In this document: positions 43,445 through 52,076 of the stretch, in pieces
Position numbering within the stretch: the first letter of the stretch is position 1
How the letters are laid out: every line of letters begins with the position of its first letter
Origin: Roseovarius nanhaiticus
Lineage (GTDB): Bacteria > Pseudomonadota > Alphaproteobacteria > Rhodobacterales > Rhodobacteraceae
DNA length: 64,000 nt
Assembly (NCBI RefSeq): GCF_900156535.1
Contig: NZ_FTNV01000001.1
Coordinates: 372,001-436,000 of the forward strand
Reading direction: 5' to 3'
Notes under the pieces: generated by a model
The model's database searches: none
The model's input: only the letters and a program-made list of their open reading frames with translations
Told to the model about the DNA's origin: nothing
Translations under genes and position numbers: made by a program

Positions 43445-44663
43445 AGATATCGCTGTGCGCCCATGCGCGGCTCATCACGTCCTTGATCGCCTCTGCCGCA
43501 CGGGTCAAATGCTCGGGCTCGAGCGTGGGATGCACGAGAAACATCAGACTTGTCTCGCCCAACCGTTTGGCGACGGGCAAGGATTGGTCGGGGCGCAGGC
43601 CGCTGTCATCAAACGCTTTCTCACGATAAATCTCGGAGCAGGAGCCCTGCATGCAAGGTACTCCTGCGGCGGTGATTTCAGTGGCAATGCGGTCGCGGCT
43701 CCAATCACTGCGCAGGTTTTCGGGGCGCACATAGGTATAGAATTTGTACCATGCGTGCCGCGTGCCGTCTGACGTGTCCGGCAAAGGCAGACGCACCGGG
43801 TCGTCGTCGCCGGCAAAGGGCGTCAGGGCGCGGATCAGCGCGCTGGCATTCGCCTCACGGGCGGACTGCCAAGCCGGCATTTGCTCCAGTTGTATGCGGC
43901 CGATGGCGGATTGCATCTCGGTGATCCGCCAATTCGTGCCAAAGCTTTCGTGCAGCCAGCGAAAGCCCGGTGCATGGTCCCGCTCATAGACGGCCTCGTA
44001 GCTTTTGCCGTGATCCTTGAAGGCCCACATGCGGCGCCAGAGCGCGTCGTCATTGCAGGTCACAATTCCGCCCTCACCGCCCGTCGTCATGATCTTGTCC
44101 TGGCAAAACGACCAAGCGGCGACATCGCCGAGGCCGCCAACCGGGCGCCCCTTGTAGAGGGCGCCATGCGCCTGCGCGCAATCCTCGATCAGGGCAACCT
44201 CGGGGCCGACAAGGGCCCGCAGACCGTCCATATCGCACGGCCACCCGGCCAGATGAACGGCGACGACTGCTTTGGTGCGCGCGCCCAGCACGGGCGCGAC
44301 GGTATCGGGTGAGAGGTTTCCGCTATGCTCGTCGACATCGGCAAAGATCGCCCGCGCACCTGCATTCACGACGGAAGAAACCGAGGCGATGAAACTACGC
44401 GGCGTGACGATTACCTCGTCCGTTGCGGAGCCGCCATTGGCGGACCCGATACCCAGACCGTGCAGCGCCAGATCCAGCGCAAGTGTGCCGTTGGCCAAGG
44501 CAATAGCGTGCCGGGTACCTGAAAATTCTGCGAATTCGGCTTCGAACCGACGGCCTTCCTGACCTGTCCAGTAGTTCACCTTGTTTGACAACAGGACGCG
44601 CGACACGGCGTCTGCCTCTTGCTGTGTGAAGGAGGGCCAAGGGGGGAAGGGTCCGTTCAGCAT
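43443..44663 (-). CDS. DegT/DnrJ/EryC1/StrS-family aminotransferase (PglE-like)
   Basis: PLP enzyme of 406 aa. The fold-I pattern is complete: IALANGTLALDLALHGLG, IEDCAQAHGALYKGR and the Schiff-base Lys in SFCQDKIMTTGGEGG (near residue 195). It adds an amino group to a 4-keto (or 3-keto) nucleotide sugar. The neighbours are PglD-like, PglC-like and PglA-like genes in the same order and strand, which points to UDP-4-amino-4,6-dideoxy-GlcNAc formation, i.e. bacillosamine. One base separates it from the acetyltransferase gene. It is the last gene of the minus operon 50119-43443. Confidence 0.88.
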   Translation of the reverse strand: MLNGPFPPWPSFTQQEADAVSRVLLSNKVNYWTGQEGRRFEAEFAEFSGTRHAIALANGTLALDLALHGLGIGSANGGSATDEVIVTPRSFIASVSSVVNAGARAIFADVDEHSGNLSPDTVAPVLGARTKAVVAVHLAGWPCDMDGLRALVGPEVALIEDCAQAHGALYKGRPVGGLGDVAAWSFCQDKIMTTGGEGGIVTCNDDALWRRMWAFKDHGKSYEAVYERDHAPGFRWLHESFGTNWRITEMQSAIGRIQLEQMPAWQSAREANASALIRALTPFAGDDDPVRLPLPDTSDGTRHAWYKFYTYVRPENLRSDWSRDRIATEITAAGVPCMQGSCSEIYREKAFDDSGLRPDQSLPVAKRLGETSLMFLVHPTLEPEHLTRAAEAIKDVMSRAWAHSDI

Positions 44664-44664
44664 G

Positions 44665-45273
44665 TCAGGCTTTCTTGCTTAATTCTCGTGCGGGGACGCC
44701 GCCAACGCGACCGCCTTCCGCAACATCTTCGATTACAGCGGCACCGGCTCCGACAATCGCATTCTTGCCGATGGTCACTCCCTCGCGGACCACGGCCCCG
44801 ATGCCGATCCAGCTTCCATCAGCGACGGTGACGTTCCCGGCGAGGCGCGCCCCGGGTGAGATGTGGACAAAGTCCCCAATTCGGCAATCGTGATCGACGC
44901 TGCATGCGGTGTTCAGAATTACGCCCTTGCCGATATAGGCATCCGCATTCACGATGCATCCTGCGACGACAAGGGTTCCGGCGCCAATCGTGGCAGACGA
45001 AGAGATAAGTGACGAAGGATGTACCAGAACACAAGCGCTACCCAGCGAGTATGTGTCGAACAGCTTTGCCCGCACTGAATTGGTGCCGATACCGCAGAAC
45101 AGCGGAACATCGCCCCCCATGCCCAGTTTGCCCAGAATAGGCCAGGCGCCGATCGCCTGCTTCTCCGGGAAGGCGTCATCGAGAAAAGCGATGTCGCCAT
45201 AGCCGCAGGCCATCGCCGTATCAGCGACAACCTTGCCATGGCCGCCAGCGCCGATGATACGCAAGGATTTCAT
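44665..45273 (-). CDS. Sugar O/N-acetyltransferase, NeuD/PglD family
   Basis: Acyltransferase of 202 aa. The N-terminal nucleotide-sugar binding part is LRIIGAGGHGKVVADTAMAC; the C-terminal part is a left-handed beta-helix of hexapeptide repeats (SATIGAGTLVVAG; IGKGVILNTACSVDHDCRIG; IGIGAVVREGVTIGKNAIVG). The His in VDHDC corresponds to the catalytic base of PglD. It likely N-acetylates the 4-amino group of the aminotransferase product, giving UDP-diacetamido-trideoxyglucose. It overlaps the sugar transferase start by four bases (45270-45273). Confidence 0.88.
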   Translation of the reverse strand: MKSLRIIGAGGHGKVVADTAMACGYGDIAFLDDAFPEKQAIGAWPILGKLGMGGDVPLFCGIGTNSVRAKLFDTYSLGSACVLVHPSSLISSSATIGAGTLVVAGCIVNADAYIGKGVILNTACSVDHDCRIGDFVHISPGARLAGNVTVADGSWIGIGAVVREGVTIGKNAIVGAGAAVIEDVAEGGRVGGVPARELSKKA

Positions 45274-45866
45274 TGGTTTTCCGAGCCTTTGAACCGCGGC
45301 ATCGTCGCCTCGCCCGCCGCAGAAATGCCATCGCGCTTGAGAACCTTTTTGACGGTCATCCAAATTATGCGCAGGTCCAGCCACAGCGTGCGATTTTCGA
45401 CATACCAGATGTCCAGCGCGAACTTCTCGTCCCACGACAGTGCGTTGCGCCCGTTGACCTGCGCCCAGCCAGTGACACCGGGGCGCACTTCGTGGCGCCG
45501 CGCCTGCCAAGCGCTGTAGAGCGGCAAATACTCCATCAGCAGAGGCCGGGGACCTACAAGGCTCATATCGCCCTTCAATACGTTCCAAAGTTCGGGCAGC
45601 TCGTCTGCCGAAGACGCACGCAGCTTGCGGCCCAGCGGCGTCAGACGCTCGGAATCGGGCAGCGGAGCGCCATCGGGTCCGACTGCGTCCTTCATCGAAC
45701 GGAACTTGATCATCTGAAAAGGCTTTCCATCCTTGCCGGGGCGGGTCTGGCGAAACAGAACCGGCTTGCCCATGTCGCGGCTGATCTTCCACCACAGCAG
45801 CAGCATCAAGGGCGACAGGAGCAGCAGGCCGAGGCTGGCGCCCAGAATGTCAAACAAGCGTTTCAT
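45270..45866 (-). CDS. Phosphoglycosyl transferase, PglC/WcaJ C-domain family
   Basis: Monotopic membrane PGT of 198 aa that starts polysaccharide synthesis by moving phospho-sugar onto undecaprenyl phosphate. A re-entrant hydrophobic helix (LFDILGASLGLLLLSPLMLL) leads to the catalytic Asp-Glu in SSADELPELWNVLKGDMSLV, followed by GPRPLLMEYLP and the PglC-type block RPGVTGWAQVNGRNALSW. The length matches single-domain PglC. The sugar is probably the bacillosamine-type product of the two downstream genes. It overlaps the glycosyltransferase gene upstream by four bases. Confidence 0.9.
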   Translation of the reverse strand: MKRLFDILGASLGLLLLSPLMLLLWWKISRDMGKPVLFRQTRPGKDGKPFQMIKFRSMKDAVGPDGAPLPDSERLTPLGRKLRASSADELPELWNVLKGDMSLVGPRPLLMEYLPLYSAWQARRHEVRPGVTGWAQVNGRNALSWDEKFALDIWYVENRTLWLDLRIIWMTVKKVLKRDGISAAGEATMPRFKGSENQ

Positions 45867-47014
45867 GCCGGCAATCCAATATCCTTGAACATTTGCTCAT
45901 TGACGCGCTGCACATCATATTTTTCGCGCGCCATCTCCAGGCTTTTCTGTCCCATGCTCGCTATCAGATCGGGCGTCTTAAGGAAACGGCGTAGCGCGGC
46001 CTCCAGCGCGTCTGCATCTTGCGGCGGAACTAGAAAGCCGTTTGCGCCTTGGGTAACCGTCTCGCGGCAGCCCGGGGCATCAGTTGTGACAATCGCGCGG
46101 CCAGTCGCCATCGCCTCGAGTACTGAGCGGGGCGTGCCTTCCCGGTAGCTGGGCAAGACATAGACATGGCAGTCGGCCAGAAAGCTGCGCACATCCCCCT
46201 GCGCGCCGTGCCACACGATACCGAACTCTTGCTCCCATGCCTTCAGCGCCGGGCGGGGGATGGCATTGGGGTTCGAGTCTGTTCCGCCGACAAGATGAAA
46301 CTCCGCGTTGGGGTGATCTTGCCTGATCCGGCCGGCAGCCTCTGCAAATTCCCGAATACCCTTATCCCCAAGCATCCGGGCGATCAGCAAGAATTTGGTG
46401 ATGCCAGGAGTGGTCGGCAGGGGCGCTGGCGTGAAATGCGCCAGATCGACGCCAGAGCCGTTGACCACAGAGGTGCTTGCCTCGGGGGCGATCAGGCCGA
46501 GCGTGCGAAACTCTGCGGCATCATCGGGATTCTGAAAAAACACATGGCTCGCGCGCCCGAGCGCCAGTTTGTAGAGCCGTCGCAGGATACCTTGCAGCAC
46601 CCGCCGCTTGCCCGTGGCCTGACCGGTGAATGCATAGCCCAATCCGGTAATCAGCGCGACGCGCTTCGGCACCCGCGCGGCTGCTGCGGCCAGTGTGCCC
46701 CAGATCACAGGCTTGGCAGTGTAGCCGAGAAAGATCTGCGCATTCTGGGCGCGCATCGTGCGTCGCAACTGCCAGAGCGCATGCAAGTCACTCAGAGGAT
46801 TCAGGCCCGTCCGCTCGAACGCCACATCATGCAGCTGTATTCCATGACCCTTGAGTGTTTCGGCGGTTTGCCGATCCGATGTCAGGCCCGGAGCGCACGC
46901 GTGAACCTCGTAGCCAAGTGACTGAAACTTGCGCAGGAGGGGCAGCCGGAAATTGACCAATGAGCTGGCATGACCGGCGACGATGAAGACGGCTTCAGGT
47001 GTTTTGTCTGCCAT
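45863..47014 (-). CDS. Glycosyltransferase family 4 (PglA-like position)
   Basis: GT-B fold glycosyltransferase of 383 aa. The N-domain starts VFIVAGHASSLVNFRLPLLR; the C-domain has KFLLIARMLGDKGIREFAEA and the nucleotide-sugar pocket YREGTPRSVLEAMATGRAIV, with Glu-Ala as in GT4. ATG 47014 gives MADKTPEAVF; an upstream Met would overlap asnB. In the PglA-C-D-E gene order it would add the second sugar to the lipid-linked first sugar. The donor cannot be told. Confidence 0.85.
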   Translation of the reverse strand: MADKTPEAVFIVAGHASSLVNFRLPLLRKFQSLGYEVHACAPGLTSDRQTAETLKGHGIQLHDVAFERTGLNPLSDLHALWQLRRTMRAQNAQIFLGYTAKPVIWGTLAAAAARVPKRVALITGLGYAFTGQATGKRRVLQGILRRLYKLALGRASHVFFQNPDDAAEFRTLGLIAPEASTSVVNGSGVDLAHFTPAPLPTTPGITKFLLIARMLGDKGIREFAEAAGRIRQDHPNAEFHLVGGTDSNPNAIPRPALKAWEQEFGIVWHGAQGDVRSFLADCHVYVLPSYREGTPRSVLEAMATGRAIVTTDAPGCRETVTQGANGFLVPPQDADALEAALRRFLKTPDLIASMGQKSLEMAREKYDVQRVNEQMFKDIGLPA

Positions 47015-47015
47015 A

Positions 47016-48983
47016 TCAGTCGGCCTCGGCGGTCGAGGGGCGCGCCAGTTCCGGGTGATGCCGTTCAAGCCATGCCTGAAACATCAGAATATCCCAGAGC
47101 TGCGCGTGCCAGCGCCGTGCGCCGGATACATGTTCGGTCCACATTTTTCGAATGGGCGCCGGATCGAAATAACCTTCTTCGCGCAGACGCCGCTCGGACA
47201 AAAGGGCTTCGGCCCATTCGCGCAGCGGCCCTCTCAGCCAGTGCTCGATGGGCACGCCAAACCCCATCTTCGGGCGGTCCATGAGCGCGCGCGGAACATA
47301 CCGATAAAGCACTTGGCGGAGCAGCCACTTCGCCTGACCGTCCCGGTGTTTGAACTCTTGGGGCACGCGCATCGCGAACTCCACCAGGCGGTGGTCAAGA
47401 AGCGGGATCCGGCTTTCGAGGCTGACGGCCATGCTGGCCCGGTCCACCTTGGTCAGAATGTCGCCTGGCAGATAGGTCACCGTATCGATCAGACCCATCG
47501 CACCGGCAAACCCAAATTCCTGAGCGAGCCGGTCCGCATCTGCGAAAGCTGTCCTTGGCTCGCCCTGACTGCCCAAAACCAGGCTGGTCGGATCGATCTG
47601 ATGTGACACAAGGCTCTTGTAAAACGACATGGCGGACGGGCATGCCATGATCTGCGCCAGCTTGGGAAGCCGGTCGGCCAGATGCCGGTTGCGTAGGCGG
47701 CGGGGCAGCATGGATTCGGCTTTGTGCATGAGCCCTTCCGGGGTTGCCAAAATCCCCGCAGCGGCCCCTTTGCGAACCATGCTGGGCACAGAAGAGAGCC
47801 TCTTCCACTGCCGCGCCGCAAATTCGTAGCGACCATAGCCTTGGAACAGCTCATCTCCGCCATCTCCGGACAGGCTGACCGTGACTTCCGTCCGGGCGAG
47901 TTGGCTGACGAGAAACGTGGGTATCTGCGAGCTGTCGGAAAACGGCTCGCTCCAGATATCAGGCAGTTTCGGAATGACATCCTGGGCCGCCTTGGGCGAG
48001 ACATAAAGTTCGGTATGCTCGGTTCCAAGATGGTCGGCAACGGCCTTGGCGTGATGCGCCTCGTTGTAGCCCTCGTCGGAAAAACCGATCGTGAATGTCT
48101 TGATAGGGCGCGCCGACTGGGATTGCATCACCGCCGTCGTCAACGTGGAATCGTACCCGCCCGACAGGAAGGCACCCAATGGCACATCCGCGATCATCCT
48201 GCGCTTGATCGACCGATTCAAAAGATCGTCCAAGCGGTCTTCGAGTTCGGCAGCGCTATTGGTCAATGGTGCAGAGGCACGCGCTGTCTCGACGATGTTC
48301 CAGTAGCATATAGTGGCGTTGTCCACCTGATCGGGCGCGGTCATCTTGATGTAATGGCCCGGCTCGAGTTTGTGTATTCCGGTATAGATGCTGTAAGGTG
48401 CGGGTATATAGTTGTGCCGCAGATACAGCGCCAACGCATCGCGGTCGATCTGGGGCGCGTATCCCGGAAACGGTTTGAAGGCGCCAAGTTCCGATCCGAA
48501 GATCAGCGCGTCACCCGACCTTCCGTAGTAGAGCGGCTTCTCGCCTAGACGGTCACGGGCCAAGACCAGGCTCTGGTCGGTTGTGTCCCACAGTGCGAAT
48601 GCAAACATGCCGTCGAGACGTGCAAGCGACGCATCAAGGCCCCATGCATCCACGGCTGCCAGCAAGACCTCCGTGTCAGAGTGGCCGCTCCAGGCCGGAG
48701 CTTTGCCCGCCGCGTCCAATTCGGCGCGGATGTCCTGGAAGTTGTAGATCTCGCCGTTGTAACTGAGCACGTAGCGCCCTGAGGCCGAAACCATCGGCTG
48801 GTGACCCGAGTCCGACAAATCCACAATCGCGAGGCGACGATGGCCCAGTGCCAGCCCTGCGGCGCGGTCATGCCAGCTGCCGGCGCTGTCGGGACCACGA
48901 TGAATGATCTGTTCCGCCATATGATCGATGAGCCGGTCTGACAGCTCGCGATTTGGGGCCCAATACCCTATCAGTCCACACAT
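47016..48983 (-). CDS. asnB: Asparagine synthase (glutamine-hydrolysing)-like amidotransferase
   Basis: Protein of 655 aa. The N-terminal class II glutaminase starts with Cys2 as nucleophile (MCGLIGYW) and has SYNGEIYNFQD. The synthetase half has the PP-loop LSGGYDSTLTTAVM near residue 260 and SLSGDGGDELFQGYGRYE. A Tyr replaces the usual Leu in SGGLDS. In polysaccharide loci such proteins are thought to amidate uronic acid carboxyls (WbpS-like). With the UDP-sugar dehydrogenase at 53363 making a uronic acid, a uronamide residue is a reasonable prediction. Two bases separate it from the glycosyltransferase gene. Confidence 0.85.
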   Translation of the reverse strand: MCGLIGYWAPNRELSDRLIDHMAEQIIHRGPDSAGSWHDRAAGLALGHRRLAIVDLSDSGHQPMVSASGRYVLSYNGEIYNFQDIRAELDAAGKAPAWSGHSDTEVLLAAVDAWGLDASLARLDGMFAFALWDTTDQSLVLARDRLGEKPLYYGRSGDALIFGSELGAFKPFPGYAPQIDRDALALYLRHNYIPAPYSIYTGIHKLEPGHYIKMTAPDQVDNATICYWNIVETARASAPLTNSAAELEDRLDDLLNRSIKRRMIADVPLGAFLSGGYDSTLTTAVMQSQSARPIKTFTIGFSDEGYNEAHHAKAVADHLGTEHTELYVSPKAAQDVIPKLPDIWSEPFSDSSQIPTFLVSQLARTEVTVSLSGDGGDELFQGYGRYEFAARQWKRLSSVPSMVRKGAAAGILATPEGLMHKAESMLPRRLRNRHLADRLPKLAQIMACPSAMSFYKSLVSHQIDPTSLVLGSQGEPRTAFADADRLAQEFGFAGAMGLIDTVTYLPGDILTKVDRASMAVSLESRIPLLDHRLVEFAMRVPQEFKHRDGQAKWLLRQVLYRYVPRALMDRPKMGFGVPIEHWLRGPLREWAEALLSERRLREEGYFDPAPIRKMWTEHVSGARRWHAQLWDILMFQAWLERHHPELARPSTAEAD

Positions 48984-49003
48984 GAAATTAACCTTCGCAG
49001 ATG

Positions 49004-50119
49004 TCAGCTGGATGAAAGAAGCGACTCGTAGAGCGTCGTATAAGCCTTGGACGTGCTGTCCAGGGGGTATGTCGACGTGATACGCGCCCGTGCCTGAACA
49101 CCTTGATCGCGGCGCAAGGCAGGATTGTCGACGAACGCTTCGATCTGCCTGTTCAATGTCGCGCTGTCGCCGGGAGGCACAGTGGCGCCGGTGTCGCCAA
49201 GAACACGTGCACTATCGCCGACATCGGTCGCCACGCAAGCGAGACCCGTCGACATCGCTTCGCCCAGCCCGTTGGGAAAGCCTTCGGCCTTGGACGATTG
49301 CACGAAGACATCCATGGCGTTGAGCACGGCCGGCGCGTCGCTGCGATCGCCGAGCAGATGAACCCTTTGCCTCAGGCCCGAGGGTATCGCGTTCGTGAAG
49401 AATGGCGTGTCGTAGCTCACCTCTCGGCCAGCAAGAACGAGGTGCACGTCAGGTCGGCCCTCGAGCAGCGGCAGGGCGGCTTCGAAGAAATTCGCGTGGT
49501 CCTTGACTGGGTGAAAGCGGCCTAACTGGCCGATGACCACTGCGCTTTCGGGAATGCCCAAACTGGCCCGAACGGACGCGCGTAGGTCAGGATCCGGACA
49601 AAATTTTGTCGTGTCGAACCCGTTCGGAATGACTTGGGTGTTTTCTGCGGTGAAGCCGGCGGCAACATGCTGCTGCCGCGCGACCTCGGCATTGAAAAGG
49701 ACGCGATCGGGCCGGCCGGACAGACGGGCATTTGCGCGTATGGTCCAGCGGGTGCCGGGTTTGTGGCCGGCGACGTCATCCATACTTGTGCGGATATTCC
49801 ATACCAAAGCGCTGGATTTCGGGCTTGCCAGAGCGGCGGCAAGGTTCCCGTGATACATCCATCCTTGGACGATATCCGGCTTCGCTTTGCGCACAAGCTT
49901 TGGCAGAGCCATCACTGTCCAAGGCTTGTGCTTGATATCCAGCGCCGTAACGCCCACGCCAAGTTTGCGCAGCCTCGGCCCGAACGTGCCGATGCCAGTG
50001 AGCGAGATGACGGAATGAGTGAATCGCTGACCATTCGGCCCGTCGATGAGGTTGTATAACGACCGCTCGGCGCCGCCTGTTTCCAATCCTGTAATGATGT
50101 GCAATACGGCTGGTTTCAT
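49004..50119 (-). CDS. Glycosyltransferase family 4
   Basis: GT4 enzyme of about 371 aa. The N-domain opens with VLHIITGLETGGAERSLYNL, typical of GT4 proteins that bind lipid-linked acceptors. The C-domain has VVIGQLGRFHPVKDHANFFE and the donor-binding block VQSSKAEGFPNGLGEAMSTG. I prefer ATG 50119; TTG 50131 is in frame but lacks an RBS. It heads the minus-strand operon down to 43443 and is divergent from wzx (50222). Confidence 0.88.
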   Translation of the reverse strand: MKPAVLHIITGLETGGAERSLYNLIDGPNGQRFTHSVISLTGIGTFGPRLRKLGVGVTALDIKHKPWTVMALPKLVRKAKPDIVQGWMYHGNLAAALASPKSSALVWNIRTSMDDVAGHKPGTRWTIRANARLSGRPDRVLFNAEVARQQHVAAGFTAENTQVIPNGFDTTKFCPDPDLRASVRASLGIPESAVVIGQLGRFHPVKDHANFFEAALPLLEGRPDVHLVLAGREVSYDTPFFTNAIPSGLRQRVHLLGDRSDAPAVLNAMDVFVQSSKAEGFPNGLGEAMSTGLACVATDVGDSARVLGDTGATVPPGDSATLNRQIEAFVDNPALRRDQGVQARARITSTYPLDSTSKAYTTLYESLLSSS

Positions 50120-50221
50120 GGGGCGGTGCAACCTTTGGAAGACGTGGCTTTTTCTGATTCACGCACAAACATATGCGGCACCCAGCCCCTACCGTAGATG
50201 AACCGGAAGGTTGAGAGGTAA

Positions 50222-51436
50222 ATGAAGAAATTTCTCCCTCTTGGCCGTGCTTTTTTGGGCCGGTTCCTGTCTGCGTCGGGTGTCATTGCCATAAGCGTCA
50301 CTCTCTCACGCCAGTTGTCCTTGGCGGAGGCCGGCGCGTTTTTCGGCGCGTTCATCACATTGATGGGCATGGCCATCGCGCTGCAGTTCGGCAGTCCTCT
50401 CATCATTTTGCGCAGCGTTGCGCGCCTGAGTGGCGACACGGCCGGTGCGGATGCCATATTCGGGCGCGCGCTGTCCAATTTGACCGTCGTTTGCGCGGTT
50501 GTCGCCGCCGGGTGGATCGGCGCGGTGGCTTTGGGGGGCAGTTTTGACACGCCCATGGCCTGGGTCTGGGTCAATTTTCTGCCGGTGGCCGTAATGGGGC
50601 CGGTATCCGCCTATGTCAAAGCCAAGGGGCATCCCGGCTGGGGCGGATTTTGGGAGGTCGGGGTGCTGTCCCTGATCGGCGTTGCGCTGGTCCTGATCGC
50701 TCGGCCTGCGGATGCGATGGAGGCGTGGCTTGCATTCTCGGTGGCATGCTGGACGGGCATGATCCTTGGCTTTCTGCATGCCGGCGCGCGCCATCTGAAG
50801 AGCATTGCATGGCCCGCGCCCGATCTGAAGCTGATGCTGGAAGGGCGGCACCTTTGGGCTGTGGCGGTGCTGTCCTATGCGTCCTTATGGGGCGGCGTGC
50901 TGATCGCGGAATGGTTGCTGGACCCCGAGGCGACGGCGGTGCTGAACGCCCTGTTCCGTGCGCTCGCGCCGTTGCAGTTTCTGATCCTGACGATCGACTT
51001 CTACATGGCACCCAAGTTTGCCGCGGCGGACAAGGCCGCTCTTTACAGGCTTTACACACGCGCCCGCATCGCTTGCGCGCTGCTTGCGGTGCCTTACGCG
51101 GCGCTGACCCTTGCGGTACCGTCCGAGTTCCTTAACCTGCTGTACGGAGAGGGCTACGGCGCCTACGGCACCGAGCTGCGCGTCATCATAGGTGCCATTC
51201 TGGTGCAGATCGCCTTGGGTCCGGCGGGGATACTGCTGAATATGCGTGGGCAGGATAAGATAATGCTGTTGTTTCTTGCCGGAAAGTCATTGGTCTATTG
51301 CTCCACAGCAATCTTATTCGGTATTGGCGTTGGGTTAACAGGCATTATCGTTTCCTTTTCACTATCGGCAGTTTTGCAAGTTTTGGCCCAGTATATATTC
51401 GTGAAGAGGTCCTACCTAAAGGAGCACCTGATATGA
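50222..51436 (+). CDS. wzx: Polysaccharide flippase, Wzx-like (MOP superfamily)
   Basis: Inner-membrane protein of 404 aa with about 12 hydrophobic helices. It starts with LPLGRAFLGRFLSASGVIAI and has AGAFFGAFITLMGMAIALQF, both like the first helices of polysaccharide exporters. It flips lipid-linked repeat units to the periplasm for the Wzy polymerase. Base composition changes inside the gene: a sample at 51061-51120 is about 72% GC by hand count, while 51241-51300 is about 43%. The last 65 or so codons therefore look like they belong to an exchanged AT-rich segment. ATG 51433 of the next gene overlaps its stop. Confidence 0.85.
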   Translation: MKKFLPLGRAFLGRFLSASGVIAISVTLSRQLSLAEAGAFFGAFITLMGMAIALQFGSPLIILRSVARLSGDTAGADAIFGRALSNLTVVCAVVAAGWIGAVALGGSFDTPMAWVWVNFLPVAVMGPVSAYVKAKGHPGWGGFWEVGVLSLIGVALVLIARPADAMEAWLAFSVACWTGMILGFLHAGARHLKSIAWPAPDLKLMLEGRHLWAVAVLSYASLWGGVLIAEWLLDPEATAVLNALFRALAPLQFLILTIDFYMAPKFAAADKAALYRLYTRARIACALLAVPYAALTLAVPSEFLNLLYGEGYGAYGTELRVIIGAILVQIALGPAGILLNMRGQDKIMLLFLAGKSLVYCSTAILFGIGVGLTGIIVSFSLSAVLQVLAQYIFVKRSYLKEHLI

Positions 51437-51993
51437 AAGTATTTTATAATATTATTTCTGTCTTGGTCAGGGCGATGCGGTATTTCGAGCGAAAAGCGCT
51501 CATTAAAAGTGCTATTTCTTCCGGAATGAGTGTTGGGCGCGGCACCAAATTTGTTGGAACGCAAAGGTTCGGTAGTGAACCCTACTTGATTGAGATCGGC
51601 GAGGATTGCCTGATTACGAATGACGTTAGCTTCATCTGTCATGACGGTGCTTGGGCTGTTGCTTGTGGCCTTGACGGAGTGAAGCTGTCAGAAAGCTATC
51701 GAAAGCACGGCGTTTTCGGACGCATTTCAGTTGGTAACAATTGTTTTGTTGGGGTGAATGCCGTGCTTTTGCCGAATACGAAAATTGGTAAAAACTCTAT
51801 AGTAGGTGCCGCTGCAGTTGTTAAAGGTGACTATCCAGAGGGTTCAATTATTGCCGGAAATCCAGCAAGAGTTGTTGGCAAAACATCCGATTACAGAGTA
51901 AAGAAGCTATCTGAAGCTTTGACGCTGAACCAGGATATTCGTGCAGAGGAACGAAAGCGCTTGATCAAAAATCACACGCGCTCGACAGAATGA
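51433..51993 (+). CDS. Hexapeptide-repeat acyltransferase (polysaccharide O-acetylation)
   Basis: Acyltransferase of 186 aa. It shows left-handed beta-helix repeats (ISVGNNCFVGVNAVLLPNTK and IGKNSIVGAAAVVKGDY) and ends in GSIIAGNPARVVGK, the usual C-terminal block of CatB/WbbJ-like enzymes. The coding sequence is AT-rich (about 40% GC in a 60-base hand count at 51781-51840), unlike the genes on both sides. The start overlaps the wzx stop (ATGA). It probably acetylates a sugar of the repeat unit and so alters antigen type. Confidence 0.85.
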   Translation: MKVFYNIISVLVRAMRYFERKALIKSAISSGMSVGRGTKFVGTQRFGSEPYLIEIGEDCLITNDVSFICHDGAWAVACGLDGVKLSESYRKHGVFGRISVGNNCFVGVNAVLLPNTKIGKNSIVGAAAVVKGDYPEGSIIAGNPARVVGKTSDYRVKKLSEALTLNQDIRAEERKRLIKNHTRSTE

Positions 51994-52076
51994 TCATTGC
52001 TTCGATCCGATCTTGGGGAGCTGGCCCGGTTTCAATCTAGGCTCTCGGGTTTTGCAAGATAAAGGCAAAATGGAAT